Assembly (NCBI GenBank): GCA_963800475.1
Contig: CAWDAZ010000001.1
Span: 124,001-188,000, forward strand
Direction: 5' to 3'
DNA length: 64,000 nucleotides
Source of the DNA: Palsa-465 sp963800475
GTDB lineage: Bacteria; Actinomycetota; Thermoleophilia; Solirubrobacterales; Solirubrobacteraceae
The notes beneath the pieces are model-generated. The model made no database searches. It saw only the letters and a list, made by a program, of their open reading frames with translations, and was not told the DNA's origin. The first letter of the stretch is position 1, and each line of letters begins with the position of its first letter. Below are positions 48,642 to 57,115 of the stretch, piece by piece. Both the position numbers and the translations under genes were made by a program.

Positions 48642-49327
48642 GCGGCGAGCTTCTGAACATCGAGCGCGACGGGGGCGCGGCGCTCGTAACCCTCAACCGG
48701 CCCGAGAAGCGCAACGCGCTGTCGATCGAGCTGCGGATCGCGCTCGCCGACGCGCTCGAGTCGCTGTCCGCCGACTCCGGGGTTGCCGCGATCGGCCTGA
48801 CCGGAGCCGGCAGCGCATTCTGCGCCGGGATGGACGTCACCCAGTTCGGCGGCGACGAGCCCCACCGCCGGCTGCTGGTCGAGACGAGCGTCCGCGCGTT
48901 CGACGCGCTCGCCGAGTGCCCGAAGCCGACCGTCGCGCTGGTCAACGGCCCGGCGATCGCGGGCGGGTTCGCGCTTGCGCTGCTGTGCGACGTGCGGGTC
49001 GCGGCGCCGTCCGCCCGGTTCGGGTTTCCGGAGCTCGGCCGCTTCATCCCGCCGAGCTACGCAGCGGCGGCGCTGGCGCTGCCGCAGGCGGTTGCCGCCG
49101 ACCTGTGCCTGACCGGCCGGACGCTCGACGCGAGCGGGGCGCTGGCGCTCGGGGTCGTGTCGCGGATCGCCGAGGGCCGCGACGCGCTCGACGAGGTCGC
49201 ACGCGCTCCGGCGGCCGCGACCGCCGAGGTCAAGCGCCGGATCCTGCTCCACCGCGGTGGCGCGAGCGCGCGCGGCCTGCTGGCCGAGGAGCAGCGGGCG
49301 CTGCGGGCCGCGCTGCTCGGGGGCTGA
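48638..49327 (+). CDS. Enoyl-CoA hydratase/isomerase-family protein
   Basis: A 229-residue crotonase-fold protein. VTLNRPEKRNALS, the oxyanion loops GAGSAFCAGMDV and VNGPAIAGGFALALLCD, then GFPELGRFIPPS with one Glu of the active site kept, identify the family. It is shorter than usual (~260) at the C terminus. ATG 48638 overlaps the oxidase stop by four bases. A link between the oxidase and the crotonase is not obvious biochemically, but the coupling implies a shared pathway. Confidence 0.85.
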   Translation: MSGELLNIERDGGAALVTLNRPEKRNALSIELRIALADALESLSADSGVAAIGLTGAGSAFCAGMDVTQFGGDEPHRRLLVETSVRAFDALAECPKPTVALVNGPAIAGGFALALLCDVRVAAPSARFGFPELGRFIPPSYAAAALALPQAVAADLCLTGRTLDASGALALGVVSRIAEGRDALDEVARAPAAATAEVKRRILLHRGGASARGLLAEEQRALRAALLGG

Positions 49328-49335
49328 GCCGGCGT

Positions 49336-49355
49336 ATGGCGAAGCGGATCGCCAT
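49336..49355. terminator. Hairpin between convergent units
   Basis: ATGGCG (49336-49341) and CGCCAT (49350-49355) pair across an eight-base loop, 8 bp after the crotonase stop and 30 bp before the pseudogene end. There is no T-tract. Weak candidate for a bidirectional terminator. Confidence 0.35.
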
Positions 49356-49384
49356 CGTTCCCCGCCCGACTCCCGACCCGGCGC

Positions 49385-50035
49385 TCACAGACCGGCGATC
49401 ACGCGCCGGCCCGCGAGCCGCTGTCCCAGCTTGATCGGCTCGAGCAGTCCGAGCCGGCCGATCGCGCGGCTCGCCTGGGCAAACGTGGACAGCGAGGAGC
49501 GGTGGTTCCGCTGGAACGCCCGGCGCTCGATCACGTCCATGTACCAGTCGATCGTCGCCCGCAGCGTCCGCTCGAGCGACCGGGAGCAGTAGCCCAGCTC
49601 ACGCTCCGCCTTCGCGGAGGAGAAGCGCCAGTCCTGGGCCATCAACGCGTAGCCCTCTGCGGAAAGCAGGCCGGGGAGGCCAAGCGTCTCTCTGATCCGG
49701 GCAAGCCTCGCGACCTCGCGGGGCAGCACGAGCACAGGATGGTGGACGCGCGAGAGCCGCGCGACCCGGTCGATCAGCGCTGCCCAGGTGGTGTTGTGAC
49801 CGCCGAGGATGTAGCGCTCCCCGGGCCGCGCGCGCTCGGCCGCGAGCAGATGGCCCGCGGCGACGTCCTCCACGTCGACGAAGTTCATCGGCGCCGCGAT
49901 CACCGCCGGCAGTCGCCCGCGCAGATAGCTGCCGACTATCCGCGACGATGTCCCATCGCTGCGTGTGCGGTCGAGCGGTACGCGAGCACATAGCCCGGGT
50001 TGACGCCGCGCCGCGGCGTGCCTGCCGCAAGCCAC
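49385..50035 (-). pseudogene. Decayed extended-SDR (dihydroflavonol-reductase-like) gene, N terminus lost and frameshifted
   Basis: Residues from VPLDRT through SSRIVGSYLRGRLPAV, MNFVDVEDVAAGHLLAAERARPGERYILGG and WRFSSAKAERELGY match the C-terminal half of extended SDRs. Just upstream the expected VNPGYVL appears, but in a different frame (near 49965-49995), so one indel separates them. The Rossmann GxxGxxG and the Tyr-x3-Lys region are missing, and only ~75 bases lie before the next gene. It is therefore a remnant. A short ORF starting at 50035 could still be translated. Confidence 0.75.
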
Positions 50036-50110
50036 AGCGTGAGGACACCGACGCCCGCCCGAGCCCTTACGGCTGAGGGTTTCCGGTGTGCGCGACTCGC
50101 AAACCGCGAT

Positions 50111-50560
50111 TCAGCCGGCGGCCAGCTGGATCGCCAGCAGCGCGACGATCGCAGCGGCACACACAAGGTGATCGATGAAGATCGAGCGCGCGAGCTCGCT
50201 CTGCCTGGGTGCCGGATCCTTGCGGCCCCCGAGCCGCACCGCGTGCGGGACCGTGCGCGCGGCAGCGAGGAGAATCGCCGCGCCCGCGAGCGCGAGCGAC
50301 ACCCAGCCAAGCCATTGCGGTCGATCGCCGCGCGCGACCTGCGCGACGATCGACCCGAGCGTCAGCAGCATCGCCGCGGCCACCAGGCGGTTCATCGGCC
50401 GGGCGCCGGTCGTCACGCGGCCGTAGTACGCGGCAATCGAGGCGAGCACGGTTTCAGGCAGCGCGCGATCGCTGGCCCGAGCCGCCTGTACGTCGAACAT
50501 CAGGTCGAACCACAGGACCGCGAGCAGAAATCCGGCGCCCGTCGTGATGAACGGGGTCAC
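50111..50560 (-). CDS. Small multi-pass membrane protein
   Basis: A 149-residue protein with about four hydrophobic stretches (ITTGAGFLLAVLWFDLMFD, LVAAAMLLTLGSIVAQVA, WLGWVSLALAGAAILLAAA, IDHLVCAAAIVALLAIQLA). No motif is recognised. GTG 50560 lies 31 bp after the ceramidase-like stop on the same strand, so it may be cotranscribed with it. Confidence 0.65.
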   Translation of the reverse strand: MTPFITTGAGFLLAVLWFDLMFDVQAARASDRALPETVLASIAAYYGRVTTGARPMNRLVAAAMLLTLGSIVAQVARGDRPQWLGWVSLALAGAAILLAAARTVPHAVRLGGRKDPAPRQSELARSIFIDHLVCAAAIVALLAIQLAAG

Positions 50561-50591
50561 ACCTCGGAGTATCGCGCCGTCGTCCGAGCCG

Positions 50592-52658
50592 CTACGGATT
50601 CACGCTCGCCGGCTGGCCGGCAATGTCCGCGAACACGTCGAGCCAGTGCCGGCTTCCGGCGGAGTCGATCCAGCCGCGCGTGTCGCGATCGGGCGTCTGC
50701 TGCGGGTGGCCGAGCAGGTCGATCCAGCCCGCGGGCTCGACCACGCCGGTGCCCGGCACCCACACGGCGACCGCCGGGCCGTCGGCTGCGAACCTCGTGT
50801 CCGTCGGGGCGGTGCACTTGATCGTGTCGGTGGTTCCCTCGGGGTTGCGCGACAGCTTGCCGTCGGGCAGCACGTAGCGACCCTGGACGATCGCCTCCGA
50901 CGAGCCGTGCTGGGAGAGGATTCCCACCAGCGCGGTGCCGACGATGTTGCCGGCCTTGTCGTTGACCGACTCGGAGTCGTCGGAGTGCCCGCAGCCGAAC
51001 CGGTCGGTGCCGCTCGCGCTGGGGTTCTTGACGACGTGCTGGCCCGGCACGCCCGCGTCGTTGCCGCGGGGGAAGATGTAGCCGATCATGTCGTTGTCGA
51101 GCCCGTCGAAGAATCGCCACGGGGTGTGCATGTACGGGAGCGGCCACGCGGGCATCCCGTACTGCGAGTAGTTCATGTCCTCGGGCCCGACCGGGCCGCG
51201 GAAGAACGTGAACGGGAATACCTCGCCGGGAGCGCCGATGAACTCGGCGTCGCCGATCTGCCACGCGGCGACCTGCGATTGCACCGACGTGCCCACCGTC
51301 TGGCCGGTCGGCGCGACCGGCGCCTGCTCGAGCTTCCGGCACCCCGGCAGGTAGGCGGGGCGCTCCGCGAACGTGCCGCCGACCGCGGCCGCCTTGAACA
51401 GCGCGTTGGCGACCGGCACGCAGATGTTGACGGTGTCGGCCCACATGTGGTTGCTGCGCGACCACTGGGCTCCATCGCTCGACAGCGCGCTCTGAACCGC
51501 GCCGGCCAGGTCCTGGCCGAGCTGCTTGGTCTCGTTGAAGTAGCCGAGCGGAGCCTTGGTCGCACCCGCCGGGGCGTTGAACAGCGTCCGGCAGCCCGCC
51601 GGGTGGCCCTCGTCGATGAACTGCTGCGGGGTTCGCGACAGCACCGCCGAGAACACCTCGGGCGTCTCGACGCTGCCGACCGTGCCGGCCATCTCGATCC
51701 CGACCCCGCCGTACGTGCTCTCGAGCGCCGAGCGGAACCAGTACGGCCAGTCCGCGGTCACCCACCGGGTCTCCTGATCGAGCGTGTACGGGGTGCCCGG
51801 GTCGAGCTGCGAGCCGCCGTTGAAGCCCAGCGTCTCGGTGTGCTGGGAAACGCTCGCGAGCGTCGCGATCGTCCTGCCGTCGGTCCCGACCGCCTGCAGC
51901 ACCGGCATCAGCGGGTTGTCGATAAACGGGTAGGAGGACCAGCACTGGCGCAGGTTGGCGGGCTCCTGCGCCTCCGCGTAGCGGATGTGCGCAGGGCGCA
52001 TCGCGTTGTACGCCCGCTCGATCGCGAGCGCCGACTGCTGCACGAGGTAGTTGACGAAGTACTCGTTGGTGCCGGAGAGCACGCTGTCCTGGCCGCCGAG
52101 CCCCAGCGAGTCGGGCGCCGACTCGTCGTGCGTCGAGGAGATCTGGACGTTGTCGAGGTGGTAGCCGTCAGCCGCGACCTTCGCGCGGATCCGGTCGGCG
52201 TACACGTTGAACAGGCCCTCCTGGTCGACGACCTCCATCCCGATCGTCTCGTGGCCGTTGGACACGACCAGCGCCCGCGCGCCGGCCGGATCGGCGACGT
52301 GGTCGTAGTAGCGAGGGGCGTTTCCGCCGCCGCCGAGCGTGTCGCCGTCCCAGCGGCCGTCGTGGTTGCAGTCGATGAACGGGTCGCCCGCGTCGTAGTG
52401 GCCGTCGCCCTGCTCGTCGATGTAGGGCTCCTCGAACGAGAAGTAGCGCTTGCCGGTGAACTGCGAGTCCGCCGCCGTCAGGCAGTCGGCGGGGTCAGAC
52501 TGGAGCGCGCCCGCCGCCGGCGGTGTGAAGCTCTCGACATCCGCGCCGGCCGTGAACGGCGCCGGAGTGCCGTGCCGGGCCGCACCGGCAGATGTCGTGA
52601 TGCCCGCACAGCCGAGCGCCACGAGCAAGGAAATCGTCGCTGCCCAACGTGTGTTCAC
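50592..52658 (-). CDS. Secreted ceramidase-like protein (copy 2, altered metal site)
   Basis: A 688-residue exported protein (signal ISLLVALGCAGITTSAGA). It shares with copy 1 the block order FTAGADVESFTPPAAG, ALVVSNGHETIG, VQISSTHDESAPDSLGL, and TLASVSQHTETLG. At the position where copy 1 has His-Asp-His the second His is replaced by Glu (THDE), so metal binding and activity may differ. An acidic DxDxD-like loop (DEQGDGHYDAGDPFIDCNHDGRWDG) near residue 85 could bind Ca. GTG 52658 has GGGAGG upstream. It lies between a flavin oxidase and a membrane protein on the same strand. Confidence 0.75.
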   Translation of the reverse strand: MNTRWAATISLLVALGCAGITTSAGAARHGTPAPFTAGADVESFTPPAAGALQSDPADCLTAADSQFTGKRYFSFEEPYIDEQGDGHYDAGDPFIDCNHDGRWDGDTLGGGGNAPRYYDHVADPAGARALVVSNGHETIGMEVVDQEGLFNVYADRIRAKVAADGYHLDNVQISSTHDESAPDSLGLGGQDSVLSGTNEYFVNYLVQQSALAIERAYNAMRPAHIRYAEAQEPANLRQCWSSYPFIDNPLMPVLQAVGTDGRTIATLASVSQHTETLGFNGGSQLDPGTPYTLDQETRWVTADWPYWFRSALESTYGGVGIEMAGTVGSVETPEVFSAVLSRTPQQFIDEGHPAGCRTLFNAPAGATKAPLGYFNETKQLGQDLAGAVQSALSSDGAQWSRSNHMWADTVNICVPVANALFKAAAVGGTFAERPAYLPGCRKLEQAPVAPTGQTVGTSVQSQVAAWQIGDAEFIGAPGEVFPFTFFRGPVGPEDMNYSQYGMPAWPLPYMHTPWRFFDGLDNDMIGYIFPRGNDAGVPGQHVVKNPSASGTDRFGCGHSDDSESVNDKAGNIVGTALVGILSQHGSSEAIVQGRYVLPDGKLSRNPEGTTDTIKCTAPTDTRFAADGPAVAVWVPGTGVVEPAGWIDLLGHPQQTPDRDTRGWIDSAGSRHWLDVFADIAGQPASVNP

Positions 52659-52745
52659 CGCTTCCTCCCGCTACTGGATGCACCGGATCCTAGAGCGCTG
52701 CGGAAACCCCGGAGCCGGGCCTCATACGAATCTCAACCGCGGCAG

Positions 52746-54194
52746 CTAGAGCGTCGCGAGCACCGTGGCGGCCGTCTGCCGGCCGGAGCCGATCGCACCG
52801 TCCATGTATCCCGGCCACTGCGCGGACAGGTCTGAGCTGGCGAAGTAGACCGACCCGACGGGCTCGAGCAGCGGATCCTCGAACGACGTCAGCACGCCGG
52901 GAGGATTGAAGCTGCCGTACGCGCCGCGGGTGAACGGCTCGGCGGCCCACATCAGGTCGACGTAGCCGACCGGGTGGAGTGCCTGCGGGCCGAAGTACCG
53001 CGCGAACGACTCAAGCGCGGCCTGACGGCGCGCCGGCACCGAGGCTCCGTAGAACGCCCGGCTGTCATTTCCTTCCATGAAGCCGACGAGGATCCCCGGA
53101 CTGCCGTCCGGCGGCGAGTTGTCGTAGGTGATCCGGATCGGCCCGGTGTCGGACACCGCCTGCCCGTTGAGCCCCGCGGCGCGCCAGAACGGAGTCGCGT
53201 AGAGCGCGTTGACCTTCAGCACCGAGCCCATCGGCTCGCGCTGGAGGACCTGATCGTGGGCGGGTGGCAGCGCCGGGGTGTAGGCGATGCGCCCCGCGAG
53301 CGTCTTCGGGATCGTGACGATCGCGCGGCGCGCCGCGAACGACCGGCCCGCGGCGTGCAGCGTCACGTGCCGGCCCTGGTCGATGGCGGCGACCGGCACG
53401 CCGAGGTGGACTGCAGCGCCGAGCCGGGCGGCGAGCTTCTCGGACAGTTGCTGCGGGCCGCCGACAAACCTGATGCTCTGCGCCGAGCCGATCAGCGTGT
53501 TGAAGTCGCCGCCGACGCCGCTGATCGCCTGGAGTAGGTCGAGCAGCGAGATCTCCTCGGCCTCCTCGCCGTACACACCTCGGATCGCCACCTCCGCGAG
53601 GTTGAGCGCCTCCTGGGTGTGGAGGTTGTCGTTGAACCAGGTCTGGATCGTCTGCTGGTCCCAGCTGCCGGCGTTCGGCGCGGTCCACGGCTTGTCGGCC
53701 GGCACGCTCGAGGCCATGTTGTTGAGCTCCAAGATCAGCGCCTCGAGCTCGACGAGCGAAGCTGGGTTCGCGGGCGGGATGTCGCCGCTGTACGTCTGCA
53801 CCCGGCCGCCGGAGTAGTAGACGCTGCTCCCGGCGGAATACGTCTCGAACGTCGCGACGCCGAGCTCCTTCGCGAGCGCCAGCACCCGGTCCTGTCCCGG
53901 CCCCGCCCACTCGCCGCCGAGCTCCGCGACCTTGCCGGGGGCGATCGGGTGGTCGAGGTTGCGTCCGCCCACGCGGTCGCGCGCTTCGAGCACGATCACC
54001 GAGCGCCCGGCCGCGCGGATCGCGGTGGCGGCGTTGAGGCCTGCCAGGCCCGCGCCGACGACGGCCACGTCGTACAGCTTCGGGCTGGCTACCCGGCGCG
54101 GCTTGCCCAGCGCCGCTGGGGCGCCCCCGAGCGCTCCCGCCACCGCCGCCCCGCCCGCGAGCAGCTCGCGACGCCTCACTCCCTTGCCTGCCAC
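52746..54194 (-). CDS. Tat-exported flavin monoamine oxidase
   Basis: A 482-residue FAD enzyme with an N-terminal RRRELLAGGAAVAG (twin-arginine signal), then VVGAGLAGLNAA (dinucleotide fold) and EARDRVGGRN, the amine-oxidase FAD motif. The C-terminal GYMDGAIGSGRQTA closes the FAD site. It oxidises primary amines or polyamines to aldehydes with H2O2. GTG 54194 is preferred so that the whole signal is included; GTG 54179 would remove it. It is divergent from the GH31 gene, only 22 bp away. Confidence 0.85.
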   Translation of the reverse strand: MAGKGVRRRELLAGGAAVAGALGGAPAALGKPRRVASPKLYDVAVVGAGLAGLNAATAIRAAGRSVIVLEARDRVGGRNLDHPIAPGKVAELGGEWAGPGQDRVLALAKELGVATFETYSAGSSVYYSGGRVQTYSGDIPPANPASLVELEALILELNNMASSVPADKPWTAPNAGSWDQQTIQTWFNDNLHTQEALNLAEVAIRGVYGEEAEEISLLDLLQAISGVGGDFNTLIGSAQSIRFVGGPQQLSEKLAARLGAAVHLGVPVAAIDQGRHVTLHAAGRSFAARRAIVTIPKTLAGRIAYTPALPPAHDQVLQREPMGSVLKVNALYATPFWRAAGLNGQAVSDTGPIRITYDNSPPDGSPGILVGFMEGNDSRAFYGASVPARRQAALESFARYFGPQALHPVGYVDLMWAAEPFTRGAYGSFNPPGVLTSFEDPLLEPVGSVYFASSDLSAQWPGYMDGAIGSGRQTAATVLATL

Positions 54195-54216
54195 GCCGAC
54201 AAGGTAGCGTGCGGGA

Positions 54217-56535
54217 ATGCGCCTGCGCGCCGGGTCCTGGACCGCGTCGATCGCGGTCTTGCTCGGCCTCGCCCTTGCCCCGTCCGCGTTCGCGCGCGAG
54301 AGCATCGTGCGGGCCGGACCCGCCCGGTTCGAGGTGCTGACGCCGACGCTGATCCGGCTCGAGTATGCGCAGGACGGGCGGTTCGAAAACGGTCGCACGA
54401 TGACTACGGCGGGGGAGACGCGGCTCGAGGTCCCCGCGTACACGGTCACCCGCGCGCGCGGGTGGCTGACGATCCGGACCGCACGGGTGAGCCTCCGCTA
54501 CCGGCTGGCGTCGGGTCCGTTCACGGCCGCCAACCTGACGCTCGAGCTCCGCTCGACGCGCGCGAGCGCCCACCCGACCGCCGCGAACGGCCCGGGCAAC
54601 CTCGGCGGCTGGCGCCGCGCGCTCGACCTGCTCAGCGGCCCGGTGCAGCTCAACGACGGCCTCCTCTCGCGCGCTGGGTGGTATGTCCTCGACGACACCT
54701 CGACGGTGTTGATCACCCCCGGGTCGCCGGGGTTCGCGGTGCGCCCCAAGCATGTCGGCTCGTACCAGGACTGGTACCTGTTCGCATACGGGCGCGACTA
54801 CCAGCGAGCGCTCGAGGACCTCCGCGCCCTCACCGGGCCGGCGCCGCTGCTGCCCCGCACCGCGTTCGGCGTGTGGTTCAGCCGGTACTGGCCCTACTCC
54901 GAGCAGGACTACCACGACCTGCTGGCGGCCTTCCGCTCCAACCGGGTCCCGCTCGACACCCTGTCGGTCGACACGGACTTCAAGCGCGAGGCCAGCGCCG
55001 TTGGCGCCGCTGCCGCGGCGATCGTCGCGGGCGCTCCGGGCAAGCCCTACAGCTGGGACGGGTGGGAGTGGAACACGAGCCTGTTCGCAGACCCGAAGCG
55101 GTTCATCGACTGGGCCCACGGCCAAGGCCTGTCGGTCGCGCTGAACATCCATCCCTCGATCACGACCGACGACCCCCAGTACGCGCAGGCCGCGTCGACT
55201 GCGGGCGGGCTGCGGATCTCGAGCGGGCAGTGCAGGATCCTGATCGCCGACCCGACCGGTCAGTGTGCCGTGTTCGACTGGACCAAGCCGCGCCAGATCG
55301 ACGCCTACTTCGCCCTGCACCGCGGCTTCGAGCAGGACGGCGCCGACCTGTTCTGGTTCGACTGGTGCTGCGATGACTCGAGCGCGGTCGCCCGGGGCCT
55401 GACCGCCGATACGTGGATCAACTCCCTGTACGCGCGAGAGCAGCGCGCCCGCGGAAGCAGGTGGCCGGCGTTCGCGCGGGTCGGCGCGTCCTACAGCGCG
55501 AGCGACGGCTTCGACGGCGACACCCAGAACGGAGGCACCGGCATCTTCGCCGAGCACCGCTACACGATCCAGTTCACGGGCGACACCTGCGCGACGTGGC
55601 AGATGCTCGGCTTCGAGGCGCAGTTCACAGCCGCCGAGGCCGCGGTCGGCCTCCCGTACGTGAGTCACGACATCGGGAGCTTCAACGGGCAGCCCGTCCA
55701 GGGTCGCTGCGGCCCGCTCGGCACCTCGGCGCTGACCGCGCACCTGCCCGACGACCTGTACGCGCGGTGGGTCGCCTTCGGGACCTTCCAGCCGCTTGAC
55801 CGTCTCCACTCCAACCACGGCGACAGGCTGCCGTGGGAGTACGGCGCAGCCGCGAACGCCGCAGCCTCCGGGTTCCTCCGGCTACGGGAGGCGCTCGGTC
55901 CGTACACCTACACCCTCGCGCGCCGGGCGTACGACACGGGCCTGCCGATCACGGGCCCCCTGTACCTCCAGTGGCCGAACCGCGCGAGGGCCTTCCAGCA
56001 CCCGGCCGAGTACACATTCGGCCCCGACGTCGTCGTCGAGCCGGTGACGGCGCCGGGGGACCCGGCGCCCGCCACCGTGTGGGTGCCGCCCGGGACGTGG
56101 ATCGACTACTTCACCGGGCAGCGGTTCGATGGACCGCGCGTCCGGACCCTGTCGGTGCCGCTGTCGCAGATGCCGGTGCTCGTCCGGGCGGGAGCGGTGA
56201 TCGCCACCCAGCCGTACGCGCCGTTCACGGCCCCGGGGGCCCCGCGGACGCTGGTGCTGACCGTGTTCGGGGGTACGCACGGAAGCCTGCGCCTGTACGA
56301 CGATCCAGGAGTTGGGTTCGGCTACGCCCGGGCCTTCACCTGGACGCCGATCGCCTACCGCCGGCAGGGGCGCCGTGCGGTCGTCACGATCGGACCGGCG
56401 GAGGGACGATTCCCGGGCGCGCTGCGAACGCGCTCCTGGGTGGTCCGCTTTGTCGGGGCGAGCGGACGCGGGACGCGGACCGTCCGCACCGGGTCCCGGC
56501 CGACGGATCGCCCGGTGACGATCACCGCGCGATGA
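54217..56535 (+). CDS. Secreted GH31-family alpha-glycosidase
   Basis: A 772-residue exported enzyme (signal SIAVLLGLALAPSAFA). After an N-terminal beta domain comes the barrel: FGVWFSRYWPYSEQDY, VDTDF, WEWNTSLFADP and ADLFWFDWCCDDS, where Asp382 is the likely nucleophile. The region FTGDTCATWQML carries the acid/base Asp, and GLPYVSHDIGSFNG follows. Proximal and distal C-terminal beta domains follow (PVTAPGDPAPATVWVPPGTWIDYFTG). Members act on alpha-glucosides, alpha-xylosides or related sugars. ATG 54217 is unambiguous. Confidence 0.88.
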   Translation: MRLRAGSWTASIAVLLGLALAPSAFARESIVRAGPARFEVLTPTLIRLEYAQDGRFENGRTMTTAGETRLEVPAYTVTRARGWLTIRTARVSLRYRLASGPFTAANLTLELRSTRASAHPTAANGPGNLGGWRRALDLLSGPVQLNDGLLSRAGWYVLDDTSTVLITPGSPGFAVRPKHVGSYQDWYLFAYGRDYQRALEDLRALTGPAPLLPRTAFGVWFSRYWPYSEQDYHDLLAAFRSNRVPLDTLSVDTDFKREASAVGAAAAAIVAGAPGKPYSWDGWEWNTSLFADPKRFIDWAHGQGLSVALNIHPSITTDDPQYAQAASTAGGLRISSGQCRILIADPTGQCAVFDWTKPRQIDAYFALHRGFEQDGADLFWFDWCCDDSSAVARGLTADTWINSLYAREQRARGSRWPAFARVGASYSASDGFDGDTQNGGTGIFAEHRYTIQFTGDTCATWQMLGFEAQFTAAEAAVGLPYVSHDIGSFNGQPVQGRCGPLGTSALTAHLPDDLYARWVAFGTFQPLDRLHSNHGDRLPWEYGAAANAAASGFLRLREALGPYTYTLARRAYDTGLPITGPLYLQWPNRARAFQHPAEYTFGPDVVVEPVTAPGDPAPATVWVPPGTWIDYFTGQRFDGPRVRTLSVPLSQMPVLVRAGAVIATQPYAPFTAPGAPRTLVLTVFGGTHGSLRLYDDPGVGFGYARAFTWTPIAYRRQGRRAVVTIGPAEGRFPGALRTRSWVVRFVGASGRGTRTVRTGSRPTDRPVTITAR

Positions 56536-56558
56536 GCATCGGCTCCGATCGCCCCGTG

Positions 56559-57035
56559 CTAGTGGAAGATCAGCTTCACGACGATGATCCCGATGCCGAG
56601 GGTCACGCCGACGGCGGTCTGGACCAGTATCGCGATGCCCGTGAGGTCCGATACGAACGCCGCCACCACGTTGATCACCACGATCATCGCGACGTCGGCC
56701 CAGATGCCCGCGCTGAGCGCGTCGCCCAGATTCGAGCCGGCCGCCCAGAAGGCGGTCACCGTGAGCAGCGGAACCACGGCGCCGGCGAGGATCGGCGCCT
56801 CCTGCGCCATGTGATGCCAGATCATCCGCGGCGTCAGCTGCTCGCCCTTCTCGAACCGGTGTCCGGTGATCTGTGCGTAGGAGTGCGCCAGCCACAGCAG
56901 CACCATCGCAAGCGCGACGCCGAAGATCGTCTTTGCGAACGTCTCGGTCTTGATCCCCTCGGCGTCGAGCACCGCGCCGACGGTCACGGTGCCGTACACG
57001 AGCGCGCCCGGGGAGCGGAGCAGGCGACCAAGCAT
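56559..57035 (-). CDS. Conserved multi-pass membrane protein, unknown function
   Basis: A 158-residue protein with four to five hydrophobic segments (TIFGVALAMVLLWLAHSY, ILAGAVVPLLTVTAFWAAG, IWADVAMIVVINVVAAFV, AILVQTAVGVTLGIGIIVVKLIF) and a charged cytoplasmic loop (RFEKGEQLTPRM). I do not recognise a family. It ends close to the convergent GH31 gene. The ribosome site at ATG 57035 is weak. Confidence 0.7.
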   Translation of the reverse strand: MLGRLLRSPGALVYGTVTVGAVLDAEGIKTETFAKTIFGVALAMVLLWLAHSYAQITGHRFEKGEQLTPRMIWHHMAQEAPILAGAVVPLLTVTAFWAAGSNLGDALSAGIWADVAMIVVINVVAAFVSDLTGIAILVQTAVGVTLGIGIIVVKLIFH

Positions 57036-57115
57036 CGACGCATTCTTTTGGCGGCACCGGACGATCCCGGGCCGGAGCGATCATCGCCCGGGGTGGCAAC
57101 CCGTGGCGTCGCCGT

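Noticed and set aside
53065..55818. A 917-codon minus-strand frame across the amine oxidase and GH31 genes
   Set aside because: Its sequence is repetitive Arg/Gly/Ala and conflicts with two clear genes.
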